From an uncultured Mediterraneibacter sp. (GTDB taxonomy: Bacteria; Bacillota; Clostridia; Lachnospirales; Lachnospiraceae), in the NCBI RefSeq assembly GCF_934309415.1, contig NZ_CAKRDI010000010.1, forward strand, positions 1 to 64,000: a DNA stretch of 64,000 bases, read 5' to 3'. The number at the start of each line of letters is the position of its first letter. Position 1 is the first letter of the stretch. A model generated the notes under the pieces. It searched no databases. It was not told the origin of the DNA and was given only the letters and a program-made list of their open reading frames with translations. Shown one piece after another: positions 1-9,478 of the stretch. The position numbers were made by a program, and so were the translations under genes.

Positions 1-59
1 TGTCTGAAAGCAAGACGTCCGATACGTCCAAAACCATTAATCGCTACTTTTACTGCCAT
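1..59 (-). CDS. gapA: Glyceraldehyde-3-phosphate dehydrogenase, N-terminal fragment
   Basis: Only the first 19 or so codons are inside the window; the gene runs off the left edge. The translation starts MAVKVAINGFGRIGRLAFR, the Rossmann-fold NAD-binding signature (NGFGRIGR) of glycolytic GAPDH. An AGGAGG ribosome site stands 7-8 bases upstream of the ATG at 57-59 (minus strand). GAPDH oxidises glyceraldehyde-3-phosphate to 1,3-bisphosphoglycerate in glycolysis. The rest of the protein cannot be checked here. Confidence 0.9.
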   Translation of the reverse strand, partial: MAVKVAINGFGRIGRLAFR

Positions 60-159
60 GATTAATTCCTCCTAAAAGTTTTTAAAAAGTTTATGACTGT
101 TCTTCAGTCATGGCGATAAATCCTCTGCAATGATTGTTAAGAATTCATCAACTGAACTC

Positions 160-188
160 ATTGTACTAAAACAAGAACAAAAATTCAA
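160..188 (-). promoter_or_regulatory. Sigma-A promoter of gapA
   Basis: On the minus strand TTGAAT (183-188) and TACAAT (160-165) are separated by exactly 17 bases, followed by a leader of about 95 bases that contains a small hairpin (ATGACTG/CAGTCAT, 93-111). Fits a housekeeping promoter for gapA. Confidence 0.6.
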
Positions 189-213
189 GTACTAAATCCA
201 TTTAAATCCATTT

Positions 214-1035
214 TTATGGAACTATTCTCTTAAATGACGGTTTCCGCCCCCGAAATTCTGCATAATAACTAAAACCACAGCTTGAAAGTATAGATTCTGC
301 CTTGTCAAAAGCATATGCTACAAATTCCGGGCTGTGTGCATCTGCTCCAATTGTGACAATTTCACCACCCAGTTCTCTGTATCTGCGCAGTACATCCGGG
401 TGAGGATTCGGAAATCCAAGACCATATTTCAGTCCCGCCATGTTCATTTCGATTCCTTTTCCCATCGAAATGATTTTTTTCAGAATCGCATCGATCTCAT
501 CTGAAAATTTCTGATAAGAATATTCTTCTGCCTGATAAGTTCCGTAACGGACTACGTAATCTAAATGTCCCAGCACATCAAAAGAATCTACTTTTCCGAT
601 ATTCTCCAGTGTTTCCTGGAATGCCTGACGGTATGCGTCCGTATCTTTTTTTGTTTTAAAGAGTTCCCGGTAATATGGGTCTTCTCCACCCAGCAGGTGA
701 TTGGAACCAATGACAAAATCAAATGGATAAGATTCTGTCAGCTTTCTATATGCCTCGCCAAGATGGGACTGCAGGCCAATCTCCACCCCGATCCGGATCT
801 CCAGTCTGCCTTTGTACTGTTCTCTCAGTTCCGTCAGTGTCTGAAAATATTCATCCACATCAAACAGGAAGGAATTGGCCGGGAAATCCGGTGTCTCCGG
901 AAAATCATAATCCATATGATCTGTAATGCAGACCGCTTTCAATCCCTTTTCAACTGCCGCATCCAGCATAGAACAGACATCTGTATCGCTGTCTTCGGAA
1001 AATCTTGTATGCATATGGCAATCACTTGTTATCAT
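214..1035 (-). CDS. hisJ: Histidinol-phosphatase of the PHP (HisJ) family
   Basis: 273-residue PHP-domain phosphoesterase. The N-terminal metal motif HMH is at residues 7-9 (DCHMHTRFSED); further metal ligands appear in CITDHMDY (about residue 38), GVEIG, GHLDYVVRYG and near the C-terminus ADAHS. Length and motif order match HisJ-type histidinol-phosphatases, which release phosphate from histidinol phosphate in histidine synthesis. No other his gene is nearby, so another small phosphoester substrate is possible. The start codon overlaps the stop of mnmA by four bases (1032-1035), so it is translationally coupled as the last gene of the iscR-iscS-iscU-mnmA operon. Confidence 0.75.
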   Translation of the reverse strand: MITSDCHMHTRFSEDSDTDVCSMLDAAVEKGLKAVCITDHMDYDFPETPDFPANSFLFDVDEYFQTLTELREQYKGRLEIRIGVEIGLQSHLGEAYRKLTESYPFDFVIGSNHLLGGEDPYYRELFKTKKDTDAYRQAFQETLENIGKVDSFDVLGHLDYVVRYGTYQAEEYSYQKFSDEIDAILKKIISMGKGIEMNMAGLKYGLGFPNPHPDVLRRYRELGGEIVTIGADAHSPEFVAYAFDKAESILSSCGFSYYAEFRGRKPSFKRIVP

Positions 1036-2108
1036 AAGATTGTTCCGCCTCCCAGTACATATTCGCCGTCATAAAGTACTACAGCCTGTCCCGGTGTAGC
1101 CGCACGGATCGGTTCGTCAAAAGTACAGGTGATCTCATCTTCTCCTGTCTTTTCCACCGTACACCATGCTCCTTTGTGATTGTAACGGATCTTTGCAAAT
1201 ACACGCATTGGTTCCGTAAGGTCTTCCACGCTCATAAAATTCAGATGGTCGGCGCGTACTGTATGAGTCAGTGATTCATCATACGTTCCGATCACAACTT
1301 CGTTGGTCTCCGGGCGGATCTCAAGAACAAATGCCGGATATCCAAGTGCCAGACCCAGACCTTTCCGCTGTCCTACCGTATAATGGATAATTCCTTTGTG
1401 TCTGCCAAGGATCTTTCCATCCGGAGATACAAAGTTCCCCTCCGGCAACGGATGGTCTGTTGTTTCTTCTATAAATGATGCATAATCTCCGTCCGGGACA
1501 AAACAGATATCCTGACTGTCCGGTTTATGAGCTACCATCAGACCGATCTCATCTGCCATTTCACGGATTCTGTCTTTGGAATATTCTCCTACCGGCATCA
1601 GTGTATGTGCCAGCTGTTCCTGTGTCAGGTTGTACAGCGCATAGGTCTGGTCTTTTGCCAGTGTAGCAGAACGGCGGATCGCATATCTTCCGTTCGGGAG
1701 TCTGTCGATCCGCGCATAATGTCCTGTCGCTATATAATCCGCACCGATGGAAAGGCTCCTCTGAAGAAGTGCTTCCCATTTCACATACCTGTTGCAGGCA
1801 ATGCACGGATTTGGTGTTCTGCCGTTTAAATATTCCTCCGTAAAATAGTCGATGACTGTCTTTTTGAACTCATCTTTAAAATTCATGACATAATACGGAA
1901 TCCCGATCGAAGCTGCCACTCTTCTGGCATCGTCCACCGCACTCAGACCACAGCATCCACCGTTCTCTTCCTGGACTACGTTGTCTTCATCCTGCCAGAT
2001 CTGCATGGTGACACCGATCACATCATAGCCCTGCTCTTTTAAAAGCCATGCAGCTACGGATGAATCCACTCCACCGGACATTCCTACAACTACTTTACCT
2101 TTACTCAT
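1032..2108 (-). CDS. mnmA: tRNA-specific 2-thiouridylase MnmA
   Basis: 358 residues. The PP-loop SGGVDSS (residues 11-17) binds ATP; the catalytic cysteines are C102 (NPCIACN) and C202 (DSQDICFVPDGDY), the same spacing as known MnmA proteins. The enzyme adenylates U34 of tRNA Lys/Glu/Gln and replaces oxygen by sulfur. Immediately upstream in the same operon are a cysteine desulfurase and a scaffold protein, which probably deliver the sulfur; no TusA-E relay is seen. Its ATG adjoins the stop of iscU. Confidence 0.95.
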   Translation of the reverse strand: MSKGKVVVGMSGGVDSSVAAWLLKEQGYDVIGVTMQIWQDEDNVVQEENGGCCGLSAVDDARRVAASIGIPYYVMNFKDEFKKTVIDYFTEEYLNGRTPNPCIACNRYVKWEALLQRSLSIGADYIATGHYARIDRLPNGRYAIRRSATLAKDQTYALYNLTQEQLAHTLMPVGEYSKDRIREMADEIGLMVAHKPDSQDICFVPDGDYASFIEETTDHPLPEGNFVSPDGKILGRHKGIIHYTVGQRKGLGLALGYPAFVLEIRPETNEVVIGTYDESLTHTVRADHLNFMSVEDLTEPMRVFAKIRYNHKGAWCTVEKTGEDEITCTFDEPIRAATPGQAVVLYDGEYVLGGGTIL

Positions 2109-2551
2109 TAATATTCCTCTTCTTCTGCTTCTTCGCCTTCGTGGATATCTGACTTCGGTTTCTTGAGTCCTTCGATCTTGATATCATGTTTCTCAGCATA
2201 GTCCCAGAGTGCTGCGTGGATTGCTTCCTCTGCAAGAAGAGAACAATGTACTTTTACCGGCGGAAGTCCGTCCAATGCTTCCATAACTGCCTTGTTTGTT
2301 ACTTCCATTGCTTCCTGAATGCTCTTTCCTTTGACCATCTCTGTTGCCATACTGGATGTTGCAACTGCTGCACCGCATCCAAATGTTTTGAATTTTACAT
2401 CGCGGATGATCTGGTTCTCATCGATATCAAGATAAATTCTCATGATATCTCCACATTTTGCATTTCCTACTGTTCCTACACCGCTGGCGTTCTCAATTTC
2501 TCCTACATTTCTTGGATGCTGAAAATGATCCATAACTTTCTCTGTATACAT
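2108..2551 (-). CDS. iscU: NifU/IscU-type iron-sulfur scaffold
   Basis: 147 residues, U-type scaffold without the extra NifU C-terminal domain. Cluster ligands C33 (KCGDIM), C59 (FGCGAA) and C103 (VHCSLL) are in place, together with D35 that tunes cluster release. Ends in an acidic tail (HEGEEAEEEEY). Assembles clusters from the sulfur made by the desulfurase encoded just upstream (37 bases away). Last base of its stop overlaps the start of mnmA. Confidence 0.93.
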   Translation of the reverse strand: MYTEKVMDHFQHPRNVGEIENASGVGTVGNAKCGDIMRIYLDIDENQIIRDVKFKTFGCGAAVATSSMATEMVKGKSIQEAMEVTNKAVMEALDGLPPVKVHCSLLAEEAIHAALWDYAEKHDIKIEGLKKPKSDIHEGEEAEEEEY

Positions 2552-2587
2552 GGTTAAATTCCTCCGTTTTTTCTTCGTATCTTCTGT

Positions 2588-3772
2588 TTATTTATTCTGT
2601 TTTTTGATGAAATCTTCATACAGTGGTGACATGCTTCTTAAGTGTGCCACGATTTCTTTCAGATTATCAATTGTGTAATCCAGATCTTCTTTTGTTGTGT
2701 CTGCTCCAAGTGTCATACGTACAGAACCGTGTGCGATCTCGTGAGGCAGTCCGATTGCAAGAAGAACATGGGATGGATCCAGTGATCCAGATGTGCAGGC
2801 AGATCCACTGGATGCACAGATTCCTTTCATGTCAAGCATGATCAGGAGGGACTCTCCTTCAACAAACCGGAAACTGAAGTTGATGTTGTTTGGAAGACGT
2901 CTTGTACGGTCTCCGTTCAGTCTGCAGTATGGGATCTCTTTCTCAATTCTTGCGATTGCATAATCTCTGAGCTCTGTCTCGCGTTTCATTCTCTCATCCA
3001 GTGTAGCCATCGCAAGCTCTACGGCTTTTCCAAATCCTACGATTCCCGGTACGTTCTCTGTTCCGGCACGACGTTTTCTCTCCTGAGCTCCGCCATGTAC
3101 GAAGGAACGGATCTTCACACCTTTTCTGATATAAAGGAAACCGATTCCTTTTGGTCCGTTCAGTTTGTGTCCGCTGGAACTAAGCATATCGATATGCATC
3201 TCATCTACATTGATCGGAACCTGTCCAAATGCCTGTACTGCATCTGTATGGAAAAGAACACCATGTTTGTGCGCAATCTCTCCGATCTCTTTGATTGGCT
3301 GGATACTTCCAATCTCATTGTTTGCAAACATAACACTGATCAGGATTGTATCCGGGCGGATGGCTGCTTCTACAGCTTCCGGACTGACGATACCATTCTC
3401 ATCTACATCCAGATAAGTTACTTCATAGCCACGTTTCTCAAGATATTCTCCTGTATGAAGAATTGCATGATGCTCGATCTTTGTTGTGATGATGTGTTTT
3501 CCTTTTGACTCATATGCCTCTGCTGTTGCTTTTAAAGCCCAGTTGTCAGACTCGGAACCACCTGCTGTGAAGTAGATCTCATCTGTCTTTGCTCCAAGTG
3601 CATTGGCGATTGTCTCTCTCTGTTTTGTGATTACTTCTTTGTTTGCTGCTGCAAATCCATATACACTGGATGGATTTCCAAAATGCTCTGTAAAGTATGG
3701 AAGCATTGCATCTACTACTTCCGGTGCTGTCTTTGTTGTTGCAGCGTTATCAAGATAAATTAATTTTCCCAC
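2588..3772 (-). CDS. iscS: Cysteine desulfurase (NifS/IscS class)
   Basis: 394 residues, fold-type I PLP enzyme. PLP lysine K203 in SSSGHKLNGPKG and catalytic cysteine C326 in SSGSACTSGSLDPSH, the short-loop arrangement of class I NifS/IscS. It turns cysteine into alanine plus an enzyme persulfide used for clusters (with the following iscU) and tRNA thiolation (mnmA). ATG preceded by a purine-rich site (GGAGGTCAAATATCGTG region at 3773-3787). Confidence 0.95.
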   Translation of the reverse strand: MGKLIYLDNAATTKTAPEVVDAMLPYFTEHFGNPSSVYGFAAANKEVITKQRETIANALGAKTDEIYFTAGGSESDNWALKATAEAYESKGKHIITTKIEHHAILHTGEYLEKRGYEVTYLDVDENGIVSPEAVEAAIRPDTILISVMFANNEIGSIQPIKEIGEIAHKHGVLFHTDAVQAFGQVPINVDEMHIDMLSSSGHKLNGPKGIGFLYIRKGVKIRSFVHGGAQERKRRAGTENVPGIVGFGKAVELAMATLDERMKRETELRDYAIARIEKEIPYCRLNGDRTRRLPNNINFSFRFVEGESLLIMLDMKGICASSGSACTSGSLDPSHVLLAIGLPHEIAHGSVRMTLGADTTKEDLDYTIDNLKEIVAHLRSMSPLYEDFIKKQNK

Positions 3773-3839
3773 GATATTTGACCTCCGTATCTTTATGTGT
3801 TTTCTGACTATGCATTTGCCCGGTCAGTTCTTGTCTTTA

Positions 3840-4301
3840 TTAATTCTTACAGCATGTGCGGCTGCTCTCCTTGTCCTCGCATCCAAGTTTCCGTCCTTCT
3901 TCAACGAGCTGGCTGAGCCAAATCTCATTCACCGTCTCATTAATGCTTTCGTTAATCCGTTTCCAGACGTACTTTGTGACGCAGCTGTCAGAAGCATTGC
4001 ATCCGCCTTCCGAGGTAAGTCCTGCACAGTCGACCGGATCCAGACTTCCTTCCAGTGCCCGAAGTACATCTCCGACCGACACCGTTGCTGCATCCTTTGC
4101 CAACACATAACCACCGCCTGCTCCGCGAATACTTGTGACGATCCCCGCTTTTTTTAACAGGGACATCAACTGCTCCAGATATCGTTCTGAGATATCCTGA
4201 CGCTTTGCAATGCTTGTGATTGAAACAGGTGATTCCTCGCTATATTGGGCAAGATCGATCAGAGCTCTCAGACCGTATCTCCCTTTCGTCGATAATTTCA
4301 A
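3840..4301 (-). CDS. iscR: Rrf2-family transcription repressor, IscR-like
   Basis: 153 residues with the winged helix of the Rrf2 family (MKLSTKGRYGLRALIDLA start) and three cysteines C92, C101 and C107 in the linker, the expected ligands of an iron-sulfur cluster. First gene of the iscR-iscS-iscU-mnmA-hisJ operon, so it probably senses cluster supply and represses its own operon. The start is TTG (4299-4301) behind AAGGTGA. The C-terminus ends in a cysteine pair (SSRTCCKN). Confidence 0.88.
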   Translation of the reverse strand: MKLSTKGRYGLRALIDLAQYSEESPVSITSIAKRQDISERYLEQLMSLLKKAGIVTSIRGAGGGYVLAKDAATVSVGDVLRALEGSLDPVDCAGLTSEGGCNASDSCVTKYVWKRINESINETVNEIWLSQLVEEGRKLGCEDKESSRTCCKN

Positions 4302-4332
4302 TTTATCACCTTCTCTGCTTTTAAGAGATAAT

Positions 4333-4349
4333 CCTAGTAAATCACTAGG
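4333..4349 (-). promoter_or_regulatory. Palindromic operator in front of iscR
   Basis: CCTAGT-N5-ACTAGG inverted repeat lying about 6-22 bases after the predicted transcription start of iscR. Position and palindrome fit autorepression by the Rrf2 protein encoded next door. Assignment of the binding protein is inference. Confidence 0.6.
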
Positions 4350-4361
4350 GTTTACTTTTGT

Positions 4362-4390
4362 AGGATATCATTCAAAACCGGTTCTGTCAA
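4362..4390 (-). promoter_or_regulatory. Promoter of the iscR operon
   Basis: Minus strand TTGACA (4385-4390), 17-base spacer, TATCCT (4362-4367). The -35 box is a perfect consensus. It points into iscR and overlaps the upstream region of the divergent gene at 4440. Confidence 0.7.
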
Positions 4391-4439
4391 GAAAGTTTCT
4401 CAAATAAATATAAAATAAGCAAGATAGGTAGGTATAACA

Positions 4440-5858
4440 ATGACTAAGAATACGCATCGCCTGATCAAAGGCACTTTCATTTTAACATCTGCCGGAATCC
4501 TCAGCCGGATCATGGGATTCTTCTTCCGGATTTTTCTCAGTCACATATTCGGTGAAGAACAGGTAGGACTCTACCAGTTGATTTTTCCTTTCTACATACT
4601 CTGTCTTTCTCTGAGTACCGCCGGAATTGAAACTGCCATTTCAAGGATGGTCGCTGAAAAGATTTCTCTGGGGAAGAAGCGGCAGGCTTTGGATATCCTG
4701 AGGACCGGCCTGTTCTTTGCAGTCTCTCTTTCCCTGGTAGAATGCCTTTTTGTACAACAATATGCCGACGTGATTTCTCTTCGTTTTCTGGACGATGTAC
4801 GCTGTACAGAGTTGTTGCGTTCTGTCAGTTACGCACTTCCGGCTGCCTCTGTCCACGGCTGTATCTGTGGATATAATCTGGGAATTCAAAAAGCCACGAT
4901 GCCTGCTGTCTCTCAGTTAGTAGAACAGACTGCACGAATTCTTTCCGTCCTTCTGCTTTTCTTCCTTCTGCAGCGGACCTCCGGTACCTGCAGCATTCAG
5001 ATTGCCGTATCCGGAGTGATCCTGGGCGAATATCTGGCTGCACTGTACTCCATCTGGCATTTCTATAAGGTTCATCTGACACCAGATGTATGCCCACCAT
5101 GTATCTCCTCTACTCCCGATACCAGGATGCACCTGCACTCTGCTTCTGCTTCCGAAAAAAGCACCTGTTTTTCCCACTTGTTCTTGCCCCTCCCGCATAC
5201 GCACTGCATCGTAGAGCTTCTGAAGCTTTCTGTACCGCTCACCCTCAATCGTTCTGCTGTCACTCTTCTGCAAAGTATTGAGGCTGTCTCCGTCCCGGCC
5301 TGTCTGAAACTTTGTCAGTATTCAGATGCCGAAGCCTTAAGTATCTACGGAGTCCTGACTGGTATGGCACTGCCCTGCATTCTGTTTCCTTCCGCAGTCA
5401 CCAGTTCTGTCAGTATGATGCTGATGCCTGCTGTTGCCGGAGAGCAGGTCGCCGGGAAACATCAATCTATGATGCGCCTGATCCTGCGCGCCGCATCTGC
5501 CTGCTTTATGCTGGGACTCCTGTGCTGTATCTTTTTCCTGCTCTTTGGAACTGCCATTGGGCAAATTCTCTTTCACAGCAGTCTCGCAGGAAATTTTATC
5601 GTAACTCTTGCATGGATCTGCCCGTTTCTATATACAAACACAGCACTGACCGGCACGATCAATGGTCTGGGAAATACAGCTGTCACTCTGATCATCAACA
5701 TTTCCGGTCTTTCTGCACGTATCCTGAGTATCATTACTGCTGTTCCACGATTTGGCATCCAGGGATATCTCTGGGGACTTCTTGCAAGCCAGACCCTGGT
5801 CTCAGTTCTATCCATTGCCGCACTTTATAAGATCACAGGAATTTCAAAAAAACTCTAA
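4440..5858 (+). CDS. SpoVB/MurJ-like polysaccharide flippase (MOP superfamily)
   Basis: 472 residues with about 12-14 hydrophobic segments. The N-terminus (KGTFILTSAGILSRIMGFFFRIFLSHIFG) and the following IFPFYILCLSLSTAGIETAISRMVAE are characteristic of the SpoVB branch, proteins that flip lipid-linked wall or coat precursors across the membrane and in Bacillus are needed for spore cortex. Slightly shorter than Bacillus SpoVB (about 518). One of the few plus-strand genes; divergent from iscR, and its last 26 bases overlap the end of spoIIM on the other strand. A housekeeping MurJ role cannot be excluded. Confidence 0.8.
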   Translation: MTKNTHRLIKGTFILTSAGILSRIMGFFFRIFLSHIFGEEQVGLYQLIFPFYILCLSLSTAGIETAISRMVAEKISLGKKRQALDILRTGLFFAVSLSLVECLFVQQYADVISLRFLDDVRCTELLRSVSYALPAASVHGCICGYNLGIQKATMPAVSQLVEQTARILSVLLLFFLLQRTSGTCSIQIAVSGVILGEYLAALYSIWHFYKVHLTPDVCPPCISSTPDTRMHLHSASASEKSTCFSHLFLPLPHTHCIVELLKLSVPLTLNRSAVTLLQSIEAVSVPACLKLCQYSDAEALSIYGVLTGMALPCILFPSAVTSSVSMMLMPAVAGEQVAGKHQSMMRLILRAASACFMLGLLCCIFFLLFGTAIGQILFHSSLAGNFIVTLAWICPFLYTNTALTGTINGLGNTAVTLIINISGLSARILSIITAVPRFGIQGYLWGLLASQTLVSVLSIAALYKITGISKKL

Positions 5859-6372
5859 GTAAAACAGGATTAATATACAGTTCGCAAAAGATTCCTGCGA
5901 CCATCATGCCGGCAACAAATAATGTCTTTTGCCTCTTCCAATGGCATTGCGGCCATCTCCAGCAATAGAGAAGGATCAGTAAAATCGCCGGAATATAAAA
6001 AAGGAACTGGGGGAAAACACCGATTACACACAGCAAGCTGCCACGAATCCCCAGTTCCAGAATGGCAGTCGAGATCAGAACCCCGGCGGAAATGCCCGTC
6101 CAAAACAAAAAAATGCCAGCTCCGGCCTTTTTCGCCCTTGTTCTGGAAATCAGGATCACAATTGCAAGCGGAATGCCTCTTGCTTTCAGCAGATACCATA
6201 AGTATTCTCCTGTTTTGACTTCCATATTCTGAAGCTGGTTTAAAAAATAAGCACTGAACAAATCCGATCTTCCTGAATACTGTCCTGCCATTAGATTCAC
6301 GTATATAATTCCGGCTAAAAATCCAACCATAAATAAAGCGGAACACTGTCTTCCTGTATGAAATATCTTCAC
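5833..6372 (-). CDS. spoIIM: Stage II sporulation protein M-like membrane protein
   Basis: About 179 residues with five or six membrane segments; the sequence FMVGFLAGIIYVNLMAG and the central GISAGVLISTAILELGIRGSLL are typical of SpoIIM, part of the SpoIIDMP complex that drives engulfment of the forespore. I place the start at GTG 6370-6372, which has GGAGGAGA seven bases upstream; an in-frame ATG at 6403-6405 adds 11 residues but lacks a ribosome site. Converges with and overlaps the flippase gene by 26 bases, so the two mRNAs are antisense at their ends. Confidence 0.75.
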   Translation of the reverse strand: MKIFHTGRQCSALFMVGFLAGIIYVNLMAGQYSGRSDLFSAYFLNQLQNMEVKTGEYLWYLLKARGIPLAIVILISRTRAKKAGAGIFLFWTGISAGVLISTAILELGIRGSLLCVIGVFPQFLFYIPAILLILLYCWRWPQCHWKRQKTLFVAGMMVAGIFCELYINPVLLRVFLKFL

Positions 6373-6428
6373 ATTCTCTCCTCCAATTTTCCTGCGATAT
6401 TTCATTATATGCCGGAGAGTACCTTAAA

Positions 6429-6471
6429 AATGCTTTGCGTAAGAAGTATTGTATCACCTCTTACACAAAGC
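6429..6471 (-). terminator. Terminator behind the NUDIX gene
   Basis: 14-bp stem TGCTTTGTGTAAGA/TCTTACGCAAAGCA (one wobble) followed on the minus strand by TTTTTA. Separates the NUDIX gene from spoIIM. Confidence 0.7.
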
Positions 6472-6522
6472 ATCCCTCAGATACGTTTTAAATAAAATCT
6501 GCCCAATCAATTTATCTCAGTT

Positions 6523-7062
6523 TTATCGACAGTATTTTGTCTCATAGGCAAGTAAGGCTGATACTGTCTTTGCATCTTCAATCTCACCGGAATAGATCTT
6601 TTCTTTTAACTCCTCCATCGTATAAGCACCGAGATCGATAAATTCATCTTCATCCAAATGCTGTTTGGACGGAATCAGATCTTTTGCCACGAATACTTCG
6701 ATCTTCTCGTTACAGAAAGCGACTGTAGTACGCAGATTGATCAGCCATTCCAGATGTTCACTGCGATATCCCGTTTCCTCTTCCAGCTCTCTGGAAGCAC
6801 ATTCAACCCCAGGTTCATCCACAGAATCCAGTGCCCCGGCAGGAATCTCCAGCGTATAGCGTTCCAACGCATTTCGATACTGTCTTACCATCAGGATCTT
6901 TCCTTCATCTGTCACCGGCACAACTGCTGCAGCACCTTTGTGTTTGATAAAATCCCAGATTGCTGTGTGATCTCCGTTAATCTCCATCGTGTCCTGATAA
7001 AAATCAATGATTTTTCCTTTGAATTTCAATTCTCTGTTCAGTCGTTTGATCTTATCACTCAT
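6523..7062 (-). CDS. NUDIX hydrolase, ADP-ribose pyrophosphatase type
   Basis: 179 residues. The NUDIX box is present with one extra residue in its first spacer: G(ALDSVD)E...RELEEETGY around residues 78-101. Preceding VRQYRNALERYTLEIPAGAL matches the ADP-ribose/ADP-sugar pyrophosphatase branch (NudF/YqkG), which cleaves ADP-ribose to AMP and ribose-5-phosphate. The gene order spoIIM-NUDIX is a common Firmicute arrangement. ATG at 7060-7062 with GGAGA upstream. Confidence 0.85.
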   Translation of the reverse strand: MSDKIKRLNRELKFKGKIIDFYQDTMEINGDHTAIWDFIKHKGAAAVVPVTDEGKILMVRQYRNALERYTLEIPAGALDSVDEPGVECASRELEEETGYRSEHLEWLINLRTTVAFCNEKIEVFVAKDLIPSKQHLDEDEFIDLGAYTMEELKEKIYSGEIEDAKTVSALLAYETKYCR

Positions 7063-7112
7063 ACTTGTTTCTCCTTTTTATTAAAACATTTTATTTTTTC
7101 CAAAACCGGCTT

Positions 7113-7145
7113 GTTATTGTTCACGGCACAACTGCAAACAGTAAC
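7113..7145. repeat. 33-bp solitary hairpin of the 143-bp element family
   Basis: GTTATTGTT...AACAGTAAC inverted repeat between rny and the NUDIX gene. Flanks ACCGGCTT and ACCGACTC match at 6 of 8 positions, a diverged 8-bp target duplication. Confidence 0.75.
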
Positions 7146-7163
7146 ACCGACTCTTTGCAAAGT

Positions 7164-7197
7164 AGGAAAAAAGCCCTTGTCTTTCGACAAGGGCTGT
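7164..7197 (-). terminator. Terminator of rny
   Basis: Perfect stem AGCCCTTGTC/GACAAGGGCT with a GAAA loop, followed on the minus strand by TTTTTTC. Confidence 0.9.
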
Positions 7198-7222
7198 AAT
7201 TTCATCTTTTGTTATGATTCTT

Positions 7223-8782
7223 TTATTTCGCGTAATCTGTTGCTCGTGATTCACGAATAACATTTACCTTGATCTGACCTGGATATTCAAGTTCGAACTC
7301 AATCTGTTTTGCAATATCTCTGGCCAAAAGCACCATATCATCGTCAGATACCTGCTCCGGAACTACCATAACACGAATCTCTCTACCTGCCTGAATGGCA
7401 AAAGACTTATCCACACCTTTGAACTGGTTGGTAATATCTTCTAACTGTTTTAATCTGTTTGTGTATGTCTCAATTGTCTCTCTTCTTGCACCCGGTCTTG
7501 CTGCTGAGATTGTATCTGCAGCCTGAACAATACATGCAATCAGACTCTGTGGCTCTACATCACCGTGATGTGCTTCCACAGCATTGATGATCGTTGCAGA
7601 TTCTTTATATTTTCTACAAAGATCTGAACCGATCTGAATATGTGATCCTTCTACATCATGATCGATAGATTTACCTATATCATGAAGAAGTCCGGCACGT
7701 TTGGCGATTCTGACATCCAGTCCGATCTCACCGGCCAAAAGTCCGGATAACTGTGCTACTTCTACAGAATGTTTTAATGCATTCTGTCCGTAACTTGTTC
7801 TGAATTTCATACGTCCGAGAAGACGGATCAATTCCGGATGAATTCCTGTAACTCCAACTTCAAGAGCTGCAGCCTCTCCTTCTTCACGGATCATCGTATC
7901 GACTTCTTTCTGAGCTTTCTCTACCATCTCCTCAATTCTTGCCGGATGGATACGTCCATCTACAATGAGGCGTTCCAATGCGATTCTTGCCACTTCACGA
8001 CGAATCGGATCAAAACCTGACAGAACTACTGCTTCCGGAGTATCATCAATGATCAGCTCTACACCTGTCAGTGTCTCGAGTGTTCTGATGTTACGTCCTT
8101 CACGTCCGATAATTCTTCCTTTCATCTCATCACTTGGCAGCTGTACTACAGAAATTGTAGTCTCTGCCACATGGTCAGCCGCACATCTCTGAATTGCATT
8201 CACGACATATTCTTTTGCCTTCTTGTCTGCTTCTTCTTTCGCTTGTGTCTCCAGCTCTCTGACCATCTTTGCGGTGTCATGTTTGACATCGTCTTCAACA
8301 GTTTTTAACAGATATTCTTTTGCCTGTTCGGAGGTAAGTCCTGAGATTCGTTCCAGTTCCTGTACACGCTTCTGACTAAGTTCTTCCACTTTGGCTTCAC
8401 GCTGACGAAGATGTTCTTCTTTGGATGTAAGTTTGTTCTCACGATGTTCAAGAGCATCTGATCTCTTGTCTACAGACTCTTCCTTTGCAAGCACACGCTT
8501 TTCATAGCGCTGCAGCTCCGCTCTTCTTTCCTTTGTCTCTTTCTCAAGATCATTCTTTGTTTTGATGGATTCTTCCTTCACTTCTAAAAGAGCTTCTTTT
8601 TTCGTAGTCTCGGCAGTTTTCACTGCATCATCAATGATTTCTCTTGCTCTTGTTTCCGCATTTCCAATTTTGCTTTCCGCATTGTTCTTCAGCATGGAAA
8701 TGGTCGCAAAACGAGTCACAACTCCAACGATCAACGCGAGGGCCACGGCAATGCCTATAGTTACACCTAGACTTATTTGCAC
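7223..8782 (-). CDS. rny: Ribonuclease Y
   Basis: 519 residues: N-terminal membrane anchor (about 3-25), long charged coiled coil (about 30-200), KH domain with [15 protein letters not shown] (about 222-236), then an HD domain with LLHDIGKS and VEAHHGD. This endonuclease starts mRNA decay at the membrane. Length is that of Bacillus RNase Y (520). The start is GTG (8780-8782) behind AGGAGGTG. It follows recX and has its own strong terminator. Confidence 0.96.
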   Translation of the reverse strand: MQISLGVTIGIAVALALIVGVVTRFATISMLKNNAESKIGNAETRAREIIDDAVKTAETTKKEALLEVKEESIKTKNDLEKETKERRAELQRYEKRVLAKEESVDKRSDALEHRENKLTSKEEHLRQREAKVEELSQKRVQELERISGLTSEQAKEYLLKTVEDDVKHDTAKMVRELETQAKEEADKKAKEYVVNAIQRCAADHVAETTISVVQLPSDEMKGRIIGREGRNIRTLETLTGVELIIDDTPEAVVLSGFDPIRREVARIALERLIVDGRIHPARIEEMVEKAQKEVDTMIREEGEAAALEVGVTGIHPELIRLLGRMKFRTSYGQNALKHSVEVAQLSGLLAGEIGLDVRIAKRAGLLHDIGKSIDHDVEGSHIQIGSDLCRKYKESATIINAVEAHHGDVEPQSLIACIVQAADTISAARPGARRETIETYTNRLKQLEDITNQFKGVDKSFAIQAGREIRVMVVPEQVSDDDMVLLARDIAKQIEFELEYPGQIKVNVIRESRATDYAK

Positions 8783-8863
8783 AGGAGCACCTCCTTATTG
8801 AATTTTCATTGTACGTCTTAACTAAATACAACACTTAAATTTTATACTGTTTCCACAACAATG

Positions 8864-9478
8864 TCAAGCATTCTCATTATAATTTTGTGTCACTTGACGG
8901 ATGGTCTCATAACGGAATCCTTTGCGTGCCAGATAACCGTATATTTTCTGCATTTCCCGGTCATCTGCGGTCTTTGGATCCACTCTTTTTTTCTCTAAAA
9001 TCCGGCGGACAGCTTCCTGTTCTTCCTGATTTCCATAGCAGTTTTCAAATGCGATGCTGATCTCCTCATCTGAGATTCCCTTCCCGAGAAGCAGCGCATG
9101 AATCTCTTTCCTGCTTTTGGAATTTCTCCGGCTCAGGATAAAGTTTTCCGCATATCTGGCATCATTCAGATAACCAAACGATCTTACATAATCGATTGCT
9201 TTCTCGATAATTTCTGCCGGATACAGGCCCTGTCTCAGTTTCTCCCTCAGACCGGATTCCGTACGGTCCATATCTTCCAGAAGATGCATGGCGCGCTTTT
9301 TGGCACGTTTCAGAAGTACTGTGTTGTAAATCTCGTCCACGGTCTCTTCTGTCAGTTCTGCACCTTCTTTTACCCCATATCGGGACAATTCGCCCTTATA
9401 TAACACAAAGGCGAATTGTCCATCCAGATCTACTTTATATTTTGTCTTCGTCAGTGATTCTGTTCTGGTAACAATCAT
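8864..9478 (-). CDS. recX: RecX, regulator of RecA
   Basis: 204 residues, helical three-repeat RecX protein ([53 protein letters not shown]). RecX modulates RecA filament formation. The ATG overlaps the recA stop (ATGA at 9475-9478), so its synthesis is coupled to RecA. Confidence 0.92.
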   Translation of the reverse strand: MIVTRTESLTKTKYKVDLDGQFAFVLYKGELSRYGVKEGAELTEETVDEIYNTVLLKRAKKRAMHLLEDMDRTESGLREKLRQGLYPAEIIEKAIDYVRSFGYLNDARYAENFILSRRNSKSRKEIHALLLGKGISDEEISIAFENCYGNQEEQEAVRRILEKKRVDPKTADDREMQKIYGYLARKGFRYETIRQVTQNYNENA

